Positions 37,276 through 45,531 of a stretch of DNA of 64,000 nt are shown here, piece by piece. The notes under the pieces are model-generated. The model saw nothing but the letters and a program-made list of their open reading frames with translations. It was not told where the DNA came from and did no database searches. Origin of the DNA: Cryobacterium cryoconiti (GTDB lineage Bacteria; Actinomycetota; Actinomycetes; Actinomycetales; Microbacteriaceae); contig NZ_SOHA01000005.1 of NCBI RefSeq assembly GCF_004403065.1, forward strand, positions 62,001-126,000, read 5' to 3'. The first letter of the stretch is position 1. The number at the start of each line of letters is the position of its first letter. Position numbers and translations under genes: made by a program.

Positions 37276-40169
37276 GACTGGTCAGGTTCCGTCGTCGGTG
37301 CCGCCGGGCTTGAACTCTGCCCAGCGGGGTGCAGCAGGCGCCAGATCCGGTCGCGGGACATGGGCAGTTCGGTGGGACGGATGCCGATGGCGTCGCGCAC
37401 CGCGTTCGCCAGCGCCGGCGCCACCGGGTTGTACGGCGACTCGCTCATCGACTTCGCCCCGAACGGGCCGAGCACATCGCTCGTCTGGGCGAAATACACC
37501 TCGGTCACGGGCAGGTCGGCCAGAAGCGGGATGTGGTAGTTGCGCAGCACACTCGTGGTCACGGTGCCCGCGCCGTCGAGGATGACCTCCTCGTAGAGCG
37601 CGGTGCCGATCGCCTGCGCGACCCCACCCTCGATCTGCCCGCGGCACTGCTCCGGGTTCATCACGACCCCGGCATCCGCGGCCTGGATCGATTGCAGGAT
37701 GCGCACCTCGCCGGTCTGCGTGTTCACGGCCACCCGGAAGGCGTGCACGTTGAACGCCACCGAGCGGCGGGCGCCGTCTTCCGCGCCGACACCGCGCAGA
37801 ACGGATGCCTCGGCCAGCTCCGCCAGCGTCACGAACGTCTCCGCGCTGCGGAGACCGTCGGGTTCCAGCGTCCAGGAGTCGGCGGGGATCTCCCCGTGCC
37901 TCTCCGTGGCGGCCTGCCGCAGCGTGTCGGCGAGGTCGTTGGCCGCCGCGAGCACGGCCTTGCCGGCGATCACGACGCCCGCGGAGCCGAACGCGCCGGT
38001 GTCGTAGCCGATCGCATCCGTGTCGGATTGCAGGATCGTGATCCGGTCGGGGGTCGTGTTCAGGGCGGTGGCGGCCAGCTGCGCGTGCACGGTGGTGGTG
38101 CCGTTGCCGAACTCGGCCGTGCCGACGCGCACGGTGTAGCGCGCACCGGTACGACCAACTGCCGCGGTGTCCAGGGTGACCGAGGCCTGAGCGTAGTGCC
38201 CGCGCGGCGGGGTGGTCGCGATCATGGCGGTGGCCATGCCCTCGCCCACCGTCCAGTGCGCGCCCGGCGGCACCGGGGCGTCGTTGCCGCGGGCCAGGGC
38301 AGCCTGGGCGAGGTCGAGGCACTGGTCGAGGCCGTAGCTGCCGAAGATCAGGTCCGGGCCCTCCTCGTGGGTGACCACGAGCGGGTCGGTCGGTCCGACC
38401 GAGTTGAGCCTGCGCAGGTCGAACGGGTTCTGCCCGACCGTGCGGGCGAGCTCGTCGAGCGCGGATTCGACCCCGAAGATGACCTGGCCGAGACCATAGC
38501 CGCGGAAGGCGCCCGACGGGAGGTTGTTCGTGTAGACGCTCTGGGCATCCACCCGCTTGTTGGGCACCCGGTACAGGCTGACCGACTCGGAGCTGCCGTG
38601 GAACATCACTCCGGGTGCGTGGTTGCCGTAGGCGCCGGTGTCGGCGAGCACGCCGAGCTTCAGCGCGGTGAGGCGTCCGGCGTCGTCGGCGCCGAGGGTG
38701 ACCTGGATCTGCATGGGGTGCCGGGCGGGGGAGAGGGTGAACTCGTCGGAGCGGCTGAACTCGTACTGCACGGGACGCCCGGTCTTCAGCACGGCGAGGG
38801 CGACGACATCCTCGGTCAGGATTTCCTGCTTGCCGCCGAAGCCGCCGCCGACCCGCGCCGTGAAGACCCGCAGCCTGGCCGGGTCGAGGTCGAACAGGCG
38901 GCAGATCTCCCGGTGCACCAGGAACGGCACCTGGGAGCTGGTGCGCAGGATGAGCCGCTCTCCGGTTTCTGCGCCGGTCCCGGTTCCATTCTCGGCGCCG
39001 GGCTCCAGCCAGCCGATGGTGGCGTGCGTCTCCAGGTGGGTGTGCGCCACCCGCTGGGTCTGCCAGCTGCCGGTCACGACGTGGGTTGCCTCGGCCAGCC
39101 CGGCCGCGACATCGCCGTATTCACCGTGCAGCTCGGCCACCAGGTTGCGGGACGGGTCGGCCAGCCGGCTCGCGGCCGCATCCTTGTCGCCGTGCACGAG
39201 GGGAGCGCCGGGCCGGAGGGCGTCGTGCGGGTCGAAGACGGCGGGCAGCGGTTCGTAGTCGATCTCGATCAGCCGGCAGGCGGCCTCGGCGATGGCGAGG
39301 GTGTCGGCGACGACGGCCGCGACCCGCTGACCACGGAAGCGCACGACCGAATCGAACACGAGGGTGTCGTCGGGGTCGTCGAGGCGGTCCTCGTGTCGGG
39401 CGGTGGAGTACAGCGTGGCGGGGGAGTCGGCGTGGGTGAGCACGCTGTGCACCCCGGGCAGGGCGGCGGCCAAGTCGGTCTTCATCGAACGGATGCGCGC
39501 GTGCGCCTGCGTGCTCTGCAGCACACTGAGGTGCAGGAGGCCCGGCACCTCGACGTCGAGGGTGTACGGCTCCTGCCCGCTCACCACGCGTTCGCTCGCC
39601 GGGGCCGCCAGGGAAGTGCCGACCGTGCCCGGGCGCGGGGTCGTTCGCGGCGCTGTCCTGGGTGATGTCCTGGGCGACGTCGTGACGACCGGCCCCATGC
39701 CCGTGCGGCAGGCGTCGGAGCCGGCCGAGCCGTCCTGCGGGGTGTGCGTGCCCCGGATGGCGTCCGCGATGGAACGGTAGCCCGTGCACCGGCACAGGTT
39801 GCCCTTGAGCAGGCGGGGGAGGTCGTCCAGGTCGGTCTCGGTCAGGGTGGAGGCGGTCACGATCATGCCGGCGGTGCAGAACCCGCACTGGAATCCCGCG
39901 GCGTCGACGAACCGCTGCTGAATCGGGGCCAGGTCGCCGGGGAGGCCGATCCCGGCCACAGTGGTGACCTGCGTGCCCTCGGCCCGGAACGCCGGGTAGA
40001 TGCAGGAGTGCACGGGGGTGCCGTCGACCAGCACGGAGCAGGCGCCGCAGTCGCCGGTGTCGCAGCCCTTCTTGACCTCGAAATGCTCCTGGTCGCGGAT
40101 GAAGGAACGCAGGCACTGCCCGGGGGCCGGGGAGGCGTCGATCGGTTCGCCGTTGATCTGCAGTCTCAT
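37272..40169 (-). CDS. xdh: Xanthine dehydrogenase, fused 2Fe-2S and molybdenum-binding subunit
   Basis: 965 aa from ATG 40169. Residues 1-145 are the small subunit: plant-type cluster Cys36, Cys41, Cys44, Cys56 and the second cluster in FQCGFC and NLCRC. A Ser-Pro-Arg-Thr-rich linker (about 163-182) leads to the molybdenum domain, with GGGFGGKQE near 465 and the putative active-site Glu in GAKSMSESPYNPV near the end. It oxidises purines, most likely xanthine to urate given the linked guanine deaminase. Overlaps on both sides (TGATG, GTGA). Confidence 0.88.
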   Translation of the reverse strand: MRLQINGEPIDASPAPGQCLRSFIRDQEHFEVKKGCDTGDCGACSVLVDGTPVHSCIYPAFRAEGTQVTTVAGIGLPGDLAPIQQRFVDAAGFQCGFCTAGMIVTASTLTETDLDDLPRLLKGNLCRCTGYRSIADAIRGTHTPQDGSAGSDACRTGMGPVVTTSPRTSPRTAPRTTPRPGTVGTSLAAPASERVVSGQEPYTLDVEVPGLLHLSVLQSTQAHARIRSMKTDLAAALPGVHSVLTHADSPATLYSTARHEDRLDDPDDTLVFDSVVRFRGQRVAAVVADTLAIAEAACRLIEIDYEPLPAVFDPHDALRPGAPLVHGDKDAAASRLADPSRNLVAELHGEYGDVAAGLAEATHVVTGSWQTQRVAHTHLETHATIGWLEPGAENGTGTGAETGERLILRTSSQVPFLVHREICRLFDLDPARLRVFTARVGGGFGGKQEILTEDVVALAVLKTGRPVQYEFSRSDEFTLSPARHPMQIQVTLGADDAGRLTALKLGVLADTGAYGNHAPGVMFHGSSESVSLYRVPNKRVDAQSVYTNNLPSGAFRGYGLGQVIFGVESALDELARTVGQNPFDLRRLNSVGPTDPLVVTHEEGPDLIFGSYGLDQCLDLAQAALARGNDAPVPPGAHWTVGEGMATAMIATTPPRGHYAQASVTLDTAAVGRTGARYTVRVGTAEFGNGTTTVHAQLAATALNTTPDRITILQSDTDAIGYDTGAFGSAGVVIAGKAVLAAANDLADTLRQAATERHGEIPADSWTLEPDGLRSAETFVTLAELAEASVLRGVGAEDGARRSVAFNVHAFRVAVNTQTGEVRILQSIQAADAGVVMNPEQCRGQIEGGVAQAIGTALYEEVILDGAGTVTTSVLRNYHIPLLADLPVTEVYFAQTSDVLGPFGAKSMSESPYNPVAPALANAVRDAIGIRPTELPMSRDRIWRLLHPAGQSSSPAAPTTEPDQS

Positions 40170-41059
40170 CAGAGGTCTCCGGTCGGGTGTTCGGTGGCGT
40201 CGAGTGCGGTGGGTTCGAGTTCGGTCCGGATCTCCTCGCCGAGCACGCCGCTCACGGCGCGGCGCCAGTCGGCGGCGCCGTGGGCATCCGTGAACCAGCA
40301 GTCGATGCCGGCCACGTCCCTGGCCAGGGTGCCCGCGTCAGGCAGGGAGGAATAACGCAGCTGCACCGGGCGAACCGTGCCGGCGGTGACGGTGAGCACG
40401 AAGCGGCGATCCCGGTCGAGCCGGCCGATCAGCACAGCGCCGGAGCGGCCCAGCGGGGAGAGGGAGATCTTGCGGTACGCCGTGCGGGCCGCCAACGACG
40501 ACGCGGGAACCTCGATCGACCGCAGCACATCGCCCGGGCCGAGCACGTTGGTGGTGTTGCCGGTGACGAAGGCGCTCGCAGGCATCCGTTCGTCGCTGCC
40601 GTCGCGGCGCCAGATCAGCACCTCCGCGTCGAGGGCGGCGGCCAGGCTGGTCATCGGGCCGGCCGGCAGGGACGCGCAGAGGTTGCCGCCGACGGTGGCG
40701 ACGTTCCAGATCTTGAACGAGCCGTAGAGGGCGGTGGCGCACTGGAAGAACAGCGGATGCGCCGCCCAGCCGGGCGCGGCCGGCAGCCGGGAAAGTTCGG
40801 CGATGGTGCAGGTGGCGGCGATCGAGAGGCCGGGGACGGCGGTAGTGCCGGCATCCGCGGTCAGGCTCTCGGTCAGCGTCTCGGTCAGGGTCAGAGCAGG
40901 CCAGCCGAGCGTCTGCAGGTCGACCAGGCCGGTGAGGTGCGTCTGCGGGTCGCCGAACAGGTCGGAACCGCCCGCGAGCGGGGCTACCTGGGGGCCGAGC
41001 AGTGCCAGGTCGTCCCGGTGACGGGCGGCGGTGATCGTGAGCACGGTGTTGAGGTCCAT
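40169..41059 (-). CDS. FAD-binding subunit of the xanthine dehydrogenase
   Basis: 296 aa from ATG 41059 (GAGGGAAACA upstream). PCMH-type FAD fold: LAGGSDLFGD and WNVATVGGNLCASLPAGPM contact FAD. It hands electrons from the 2Fe-2S domain to NAD. First gene of the leftward purine operon. The 125 bases upstream hold an AT-rich patch (GGATAATTTG, reading leftward near 41098-41108) that could be the -10. Confidence 0.88.
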   Translation of the reverse strand: MDLNTVLTITAARHRDDLALLGPQVAPLAGGSDLFGDPQTHLTGLVDLQTLGWPALTLTETLTESLTADAGTTAVPGLSIAATCTIAELSRLPAAPGWAAHPLFFQCATALYGSFKIWNVATVGGNLCASLPAGPMTSLAAALDAEVLIWRRDGSDERMPASAFVTGNTTNVLGPGDVLRSIEVPASSLAARTAYRKISLSPLGRSGAVLIGRLDRDRRFVLTVTAGTVRPVQLRYSSLPDAGTLARDVAGIDCWFTDAHGAADWRRAVSGVLGEEIRTELEPTALDATEHPTGDL

Positions 41060-41184
41060 TGTTTCCCTCACTCGACCGCCCGGTGCAGGTCGCACCACAA
41101 ATTATCCGCGTACCGGGGTCGCCCCGCGAGTCGACGCGCTCGCTCGCGGCATCCTCACGGCAAGTCGAAGTGGTTCGGGCGGAG

Positions 41185-41787
41185 CTAGTGGTCCACGCCG
41201 TGGAGCTGGTCGAGGATGTGGTTGACGACCTCGTCAAGGAGACCCAGGCCATCCTTCACGCCGTTGGGGGAGCCGGGGAGGTTGATCACCAGGGTGCGCC
41301 CGCGGGCGATTCCGGCGTGGCCGCGGGAGATGAGGGCCAGGGGCGTGGAGGCGGCGCCGCGGCGACGGAACTCCTCCATCAACCCGGGAAGGAGCCGGTC
41401 GAGGTGTGGGAGGGTCTGCTCGGGGGTGAGGTCGTGGGGGCTGACGCCCGTGCCGCCCGTGGTGATCACCAGGTCGACGCCCGCGTCGAGAGCCGTCCGC
41501 AGGGCGGCGCCGACCGGGTCGCCGTCGGGCACCACGCGGCGCTCGCCGAGGGTGAAGCCGCGCTCGCCGAGCCACGCGTCGATGACCGGCCCGGTGCGGT
41601 CGGGGTAGACGCCGGCCGCGGCTCGCGTGGAGGCCACGATGACCTGCGCGGTGCGGGGCGTACGCGGCCCGTTCGGAGCGGATGGCCCGGTCGGCGGGCT
41701 CGTCTCGGTCGTCTCGGTCGCCCGGTGCGGTTCGCCGGGGTGGGACGGATTCGACGGATGGTTCGCTGCGGCACTCACGCGCTCCAT
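41185..41787 (-). CDS. MogA/MoaB-family molybdopterin adenylyltransferase
   Basis: 200 aa from ATG 41787. The core (from about 45) has VASTRAAAGVYPDRTGPVI, TTGGTGVSPHDLTPEQT and INLPGSPNGVKDGL, the motifs of the domain that adenylylates molybdopterin before MoeA acts. The first 45 residues are Pro/Ser/Thr-rich and may be disordered or a start misassignment. It ends 125 bases before the purine operon, on the same strand, and diverges from sufS. Confidence 0.85.
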   Translation of the reverse strand: MERVSAAANHPSNPSHPGEPHRATETTETSPPTGPSAPNGPRTPRTAQVIVASTRAAAGVYPDRTGPVIDAWLGERGFTLGERRVVPDGDPVGAALRTALDAGVDLVITTGGTGVSPHDLTPEQTLPHLDRLLPGLMEEFRRRGAASTPLALISRGHAGIARGRTLVINLPGSPNGVKDGLGLLDEVVNHILDQLHGVDH

Positions 41788-41865
41788 CCTGCCGCACTGC
41801 GGGCTGCGCGCCGGTGTGTGACGCGGCCGGTGGGCAACGCCCGGGGGAGGGAATACGCTGGATCA

Positions 41866-43182
41866 ATGACGTCTCCCGGTTCATCGTCCACCCGTGCGAT
41901 CGCTCGCCCGCTGACGGACGAGGAAGTCGCTCGCATCCGCAACGACTTCCCGATCCTGGATCAGCTGGTGAACGGGCATCCGCTCAACTACCTCGACTCG
42001 GGTGCCACCTCGCAGAACCCGCTCAGCGTGATGGAGGCCGAGCAGGAGTTCTACGAGCAGCGCAACTCGGCCGTGCACCGCGGGGCGCACACGCTCGCCT
42101 TCGGCGCCACCGAGACGTTCGAGGCGGCGCGGGCCACCGTGGCCGCGTTCATCGGAGCCGAGGCCGACGAGATCGTCTGGACCTCGAACGCGACCGAGGG
42201 CATCAACCTCGTTGCCTATTCGTTCTCCAACGCCTCCCTGGGGCTCGGCGGCCCGGCCGCGCGGCGGTTCGCGCTCGGCGCGGGGGACGAGATCGTCGTC
42301 ACCGAGATGGAGCACCACGCCAACCTGATCCCGTGGCAGCAGCTCGCCCTGCGCACCGGCGCGACCCTGCGGTTCATCCCGGTGCAGGACGACGGCACGC
42401 TCGACCTGGCCGCGGCGGCGGGTGTCATCGGAGCCCGCACCCGCCTGCTCGCGGTCACCCACGCGTCCAATGTGCTGGGCACGATCAACCCGGTCGCCGA
42501 ACTCGTGGCCCTGGCCCGCGGGGTGGGCGCCCTCGTGCTGCTGGACGCCTGCCAGTCCGTGCCGCACCTGCCCGTGGACGTGGCCGCCCTCGATGTGGAC
42601 TTCGCCGTCTTCTCGGGCCACAAGATGCTCGGCCCCACCGGAATCGGCGTGCTCTTCGGCAAGGCCGAACTGCTCGCCGACATGCCCCCGTTCCTCACCG
42701 GCGGATCCATGATCACCACCGTGGACATGCACACCGCCGAGTTCCTCGCCCCGCCGCAGCGGTTCGAGGCCGGCACCCAGCGCATCTCCCAGGCGATCGC
42801 CCTCGCCGCCGCCGTCGACTACCTGACCGAGACCGGCATGGCGCGCATTGCCGCGCGCGAGGCCGAACTGGGGCAGCGCCTCGTGGAAGGGCTGGACCAG
42901 ATCCCCGGTGTGCGCCTGCTCGGGCCGCCCGCCGGAGTGGAACGTATCGGGCTGGCCAGCTTCGACCTGGCCGGGGTGCATGCCCATGACGTGGGACAGT
43001 ACCTCGACGAGGCCGGCATCGCGGTGCGCATCGGACACCACTGCGCCCAGCCGCTGCACCGCCGCCTCGGCGTGACCGCGTCGACCCGCGCGAGCACCTA
43101 CCTCTACACGACCACCGACGAGGTGGACCGGTTCCTCGCCACCCTGGCCGAGGTAGCCCCGTTCTTCGGAGTGACGACATGA
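41866..43182 (+). CDS. sufS: Cysteine desulfurase, SufS type
   Basis: 438 aa from ATG 41866. PLP enzyme that takes sulfur from cysteine for Fe-S assembly. The PLP Lys is in FSGHKMLGPTGIG, the substrate loop in TEMEHHANLIPW, and the persulfide Cys in RIGHHCAQPLH. It overlaps sufU by ATGA. These genes could supply clusters to the many Fe-S proteins in this window. Confidence 0.95.
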   Translation: MTSPGSSSTRAIARPLTDEEVARIRNDFPILDQLVNGHPLNYLDSGATSQNPLSVMEAEQEFYEQRNSAVHRGAHTLAFGATETFEAARATVAAFIGAEADEIVWTSNATEGINLVAYSFSNASLGLGGPAARRFALGAGDEIVVTEMEHHANLIPWQQLALRTGATLRFIPVQDDGTLDLAAAAGVIGARTRLLAVTHASNVLGTINPVAELVALARGVGALVLLDACQSVPHLPVDVAALDVDFAVFSGHKMLGPTGIGVLFGKAELLADMPPFLTGGSMITTVDMHTAEFLAPPQRFEAGTQRISQAIALAAAVDYLTETGMARIAAREAELGQRLVEGLDQIPGVRLLGPPAGVERIGLASFDLAGVHAHDVGQYLDEAGIAVRIGHHCAQPLHRRLGVTASTRASTYLYTTTDEVDRFLATLAEVAPFFGVTT

Positions 43183-43742
43183 CCTCGACCGCCATGCAGC
43201 AGCTGTACCAGCAGATCATCCTGGACCACGCCAAGGCCCGCCACGGCGCCCCGGCGGAGGGTCTGCCGCCGCTGGAGGCGGCCGGCAGGGTCGATCCGGC
43301 CGCTGCCGGCCTGCGGGTGACCGAGTCGCACCAGGTGAACACGACCTGCGGCGACGAGGTGACCGTGCGTATCGGCCTGCGCGCCGCCGACGAGTCCGGC
43401 ACGTCAGCCGGTGAGTCAGCCGGTGACGCGATCGGCGACGCGATCGGCGACGAGGTCGGCGACGCCGTGATCGAAGAGTTCGCCTGGGCCGGCGACGGAT
43501 GCTCGATCTCCATGGCCTCGGCATCCGTGCTGCACGACACCGTACGGGGCGAGAGCGTCGCCACGGCGCGGGCACTGCTGGACACCTACCGCGAGATGCT
43601 GCGCTCCCGCGGCACCATCGAACCCGACGAGGAGGTTCTCGGCGACGCCGCCGCCTTCGCCGGTGTCTCCCGCTACCCGGCTCGCGTCAAATGCGCCATG
43701 CTCGCCTGGGTGGCGTTCGAGGCGGCCCTGCTCGCGGAGTAG
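43179..43742 (+). CDS. sufU: Iron-sulfur cluster assembly protein SufU
   Basis: 187 aa. Zinc-dependent partner that takes the persulfide from SufS. Conserved Cys are in NTTCGDEVT, GDGCSIS and RVKCAMLAW. Compared with usual SufU it has an insert (about 70-97) encoded by four 12-base tandem units (43422-43469) reading GDAI, GDAI, GDEV, GDAV. Confidence 0.93.
   Translation: MTSTAMQQLYQQIILDHAKARHGAPAEGLPPLEAAGRVDPAAAGLRVTESHQVNTTCGDEVTVRIGLRAADESGTSAGESAGDAIGDAIGDEVGDAVIEEFAWAGDGCSISMASASVLHDTVRGESVATARALLDTYREMLRSRGTIEPDEEVLGDAAAFAGVSRYPARVKCAMLAWVAFEAALLAE
43422..43469. repeat. 12-bp tandem repeat inside sufU
   Basis: Four in-frame copies of GGCGACGCGATC with changes encode a Gly-Asp-Ala-Ile/Val run in a loop between conserved cysteines. 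Confidence 0.85.
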
Positions 43743-43771
43743 CCGACGCGGTTCCCTCCCGCGGCCCGTCC

Positions 43772-43816
43772 GCGAGTTCCGCGAGTTCTGCGAGTTCTGC
43801 GAGTTCTGCGAGTTCC
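43772..43816. repeat. 9-bp tandem repeat downstream of sufU
   Basis: Five copies of GCGAGTTCY in a row in non-coding DNA, just before the large hairpin at 43824. Confidence 0.9.
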
Positions 43817-43823
43817 GCTATCT

Positions 43824-43884
43824 CGCGAGAGCGCACAATCTGCCCCTTGGCGTGCGCCGAAGGGGCAGATTGTGCGCTCTCGCG
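43824..43884. terminator. Perfect 25-bp hairpin between sufU and the guanidine riboswitch
   Basis: Arms 43824-43848 and 43860-43884 are exact reverse complements, with an 11-base loop. There is no T-run. It probably ends the sufSU transcript and may belong to a dispersed family of intergenic palindromes. Confidence 0.55.
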
Positions 43885-43966
43885 GGGGGTGGGGTCCTGG
43901 AGTCGGGCTGCTGAGGTCTTGCTCAGGATCGACCGCTACGGTGGGGGCAAGTCGCCAGAGGCGGCT

Positions 43967-44007
43967 CCGGACGACGGTTCAGTACCCGGCACGCGACAAG
44001 ACTGGCC
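43967..44007 (+). promoter_or_regulatory. Guanidine-III riboswitch (ykkC-III) upstream of the SugE/Gdx exporter
   Basis: A 41-base segment with the invariant blocks CCGGACGA (43967-43974), ACCCGG (43984-43989) and ACAAGAC (43996-44002), the same order and total length as the structurally known Thermobifida fusca RNA, recalled from memory. CCGG can pair with CCGG (P1), and CAGT (43979-43982) with ACTG (44001-44004) as the pseudoknot helix. The 3' end abuts GGGAG (44010-44014), the ribosome-binding site of the exporter, so ligand binding probably frees or blocks translation. The riboswitch class senses guanidinium. Confidence 0.9.
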
Positions 44008-44022
44008 ACGGGAGTCGTAGTC

Positions 44023-44346
44023 ATGTCGTGGATCATTCTCATTCTGTCCGGGGTTCTGGAAGCCGTCTGGGCCACCGCCCTGGGCAAGTCGGAGGGGTTC
44101 ACGCGACTGTGGCCATCCGTCGTTTTCGCGGTGGCGCTCGTGCTCAGCATGGGCGGGCTCGCCTTCGCTATGCGGGACATCTCGACCGGCACCGCCTACG
44201 CCGTCTGGGTCGGGATCGGCGCGGCGCTCACCGTGCTCTACGCCATGGTCTTCGGTGCGGAGCCGGCCTCGCTGATCAAGGTGCTGCTCATCGTCGGCCT
44301 GGTGGGCTGCGTCGTCGGTCTGAAATTCGTCGACGCCTCGCACTGA
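44023..44346 (+). CDS. sugE: SMR-family guanidinium exporter (Gdx/SugE type)
   Basis: 107 aa from ATG 44023, four membrane helices. Gdx features: Glu13 (the proton/guanidinium-binding carboxylate) and Trp16 in SGVLEAVWA, and GTAYAVWVGIG in helix 3. It works as a dimer exchanging guanidinium for protons. The riboswitch directly upstream supports guanidinium export over general quaternary-amine resistance. Confidence 0.93.
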   Translation: MSWIILILSGVLEAVWATALGKSEGFTRLWPSVVFAVALVLSMGGLAFAMRDISTGTAYAVWVGIGAALTVLYAMVFGAEPASLIKVLLIVGLVGCVVGLKFVDASH

Positions 44347-44651
44347 CCTCCGGTGCCGTGCGCCCCGCGGCGTGTGCCCCGCGCCGCGGCGCACCTTATG
44401 GAAGCCGGCGCACGGTACATCATGCGCCCGCTTCCACAGGGTGCGCCGCGAGGTGGTGAGGCGTATATTCGACGTGTAAAAAGCGAATAGTCACTGAGGA
44501 GTTCCGGCCACGATTCGCGCCCACCGCTTCGCCTGCGGTCGGCACTCCGCCTCGGAAGCAGTCCAGATCGTCATCCGTCGGGCGCGGGATCCTCGACCGT
44601 GGCGGCTTCCAGATCTGCACTCCACCAGCGCCTACAAGGAGGCGTTTCACA
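44347..44651. other. Non-coding stretch between sugE and the VOC gene
   Basis: It holds a large hairpin (44386-44449) and a dyad TATTCG-N12-CGAATA (44465-44488) next to an AT-rich patch, CGTATATTCG, that may contain a -10. No gene is supported here. Confidence 0.6.
44386..44449. terminator. Large hairpin after sugE
   Basis: GCGGCGCACC/GGTGCGCCGC, then GGAAGC/GCTTCC, then GCGCA/TGCGC form three stacked stem parts separated by small internal loops. There is no T-run. Confidence 0.55.
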
Positions 44652-45023
44652 ATGCTCAAGGAACTGCACACTGTGTTACCGGCGGCGGACCTCAAGCGAG
44701 CCCAGTCGTTCTACCATGACGCGCTCGGCCTCGACCCGGACGAAATCCACGAGGGTACCCTCGTCTACCACGTCGGGTCGGGTTCGGTCTTCGAGATCTA
44801 CGAGACCAGCAACGCCGGCACGGCCCAGAACACCCAGATGGGCTGGATCACGGATGACCTCGATGCCGAGATGAGCGGGCTCCGCGAACGCGGGGTCGTG
44901 TTCGAAGAGTTCGACATCCCGGGAATGAAGACCGAGAACGGGGTGGTCACGGCCGAGGACATGAAATCGGCCTGGTTCCGCGACACCGAAGGCAACTTCA
45001 TCTGCATTTCGCAGACGATCTGA
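44652..45023 (+). CDS. VOC-family (glyoxalase-like) protein
   Basis: 123 aa from ATG 44652 (AAGGAGG upstream, near consensus). One vicinal-oxygen-chelate domain: LHTVLPAADLKRAQSFYHDALGLD at the start and WFRDTEGNFICISQ at the end. Metal-binding residues of the family would be His6, Glu48 and Glu/Asp near the C-terminus, but activity cannot be assigned. Confidence 0.82.
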   Translation: MLKELHTVLPAADLKRAQSFYHDALGLDPDEIHEGTLVYHVGSGSVFEIYETSNAGTAQNTQMGWITDDLDAEMSGLRERGVVFEEFDIPGMKTENGVVTAEDMKSAWFRDTEGNFICISQTI

Positions 45024-45120
45024 CAACGGATGCGGCCGGCCAGGGCCGGTTCCGGGCGGTGCGTGAGCATCGCCCGGACCTCTGATCGGCCGAGCCGACC
45101 GCCGACCGCCGACAGCCGGC

Positions 45121-45531
45121 TCAGGCCCAGCGGGCACCCAGCTCGGCACGCAGCGGCCAGTCCTGGCCGTCGAGGATGATCTGGGCGCAACGGCCGGTGC
45201 CGGAGTTGACCACGATCGGGGCCATCAGGTTCACGGTGGTGCCGTCTTCACCAGGGTTCGTCACCACGAGCAGCAGGGCGTCCTCCGGGCCGGCCAGGTC
45301 GAGCGCCGCCGCATGGTCGTCGCCGATCACGGGGGAGTAGTCGGGCAGGTAGACGGAGGCGTCGAGCACGAACATCCGGGTGCGCTGGTTGTCGGCGGAC
45401 TCGAGGGTGAACAGGCCGTCCGCGCCGGAAATCTCGGTGAGCGCGAACTCGGTCAGCGGGTCGAGGCCGGGCGGCGGGGAGACGAAGCTCAGGGCGACGG
45501 ACACCGGACCGGTGGACACGGCGGCCGTCAT
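45121..45531 (-). CDS. fliW: Flagellar assembly factor
   Basis: 136 aa from ATG 45531, overlapping flgL by ATGA. FliW binds flagellin and, in other bacteria, CsrA. GLDPLTEFALTEISGADGLFTLES and LLLVVTNPGEDGTTVNLMAPIVVNSGTGRCAQIILD match the family. No csrA follows in this window. Confidence 0.9.
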   Translation of the reverse strand: MTAAVSTGPVSVALSFVSPPPGLDPLTEFALTEISGADGLFTLESADNQRTRMFVLDASVYLPDYSPVIGDDHAAALDLAGPEDALLLVVTNPGEDGTTVNLMAPIVVNSGTGRCAQIILDGQDWPLRAELGARWA

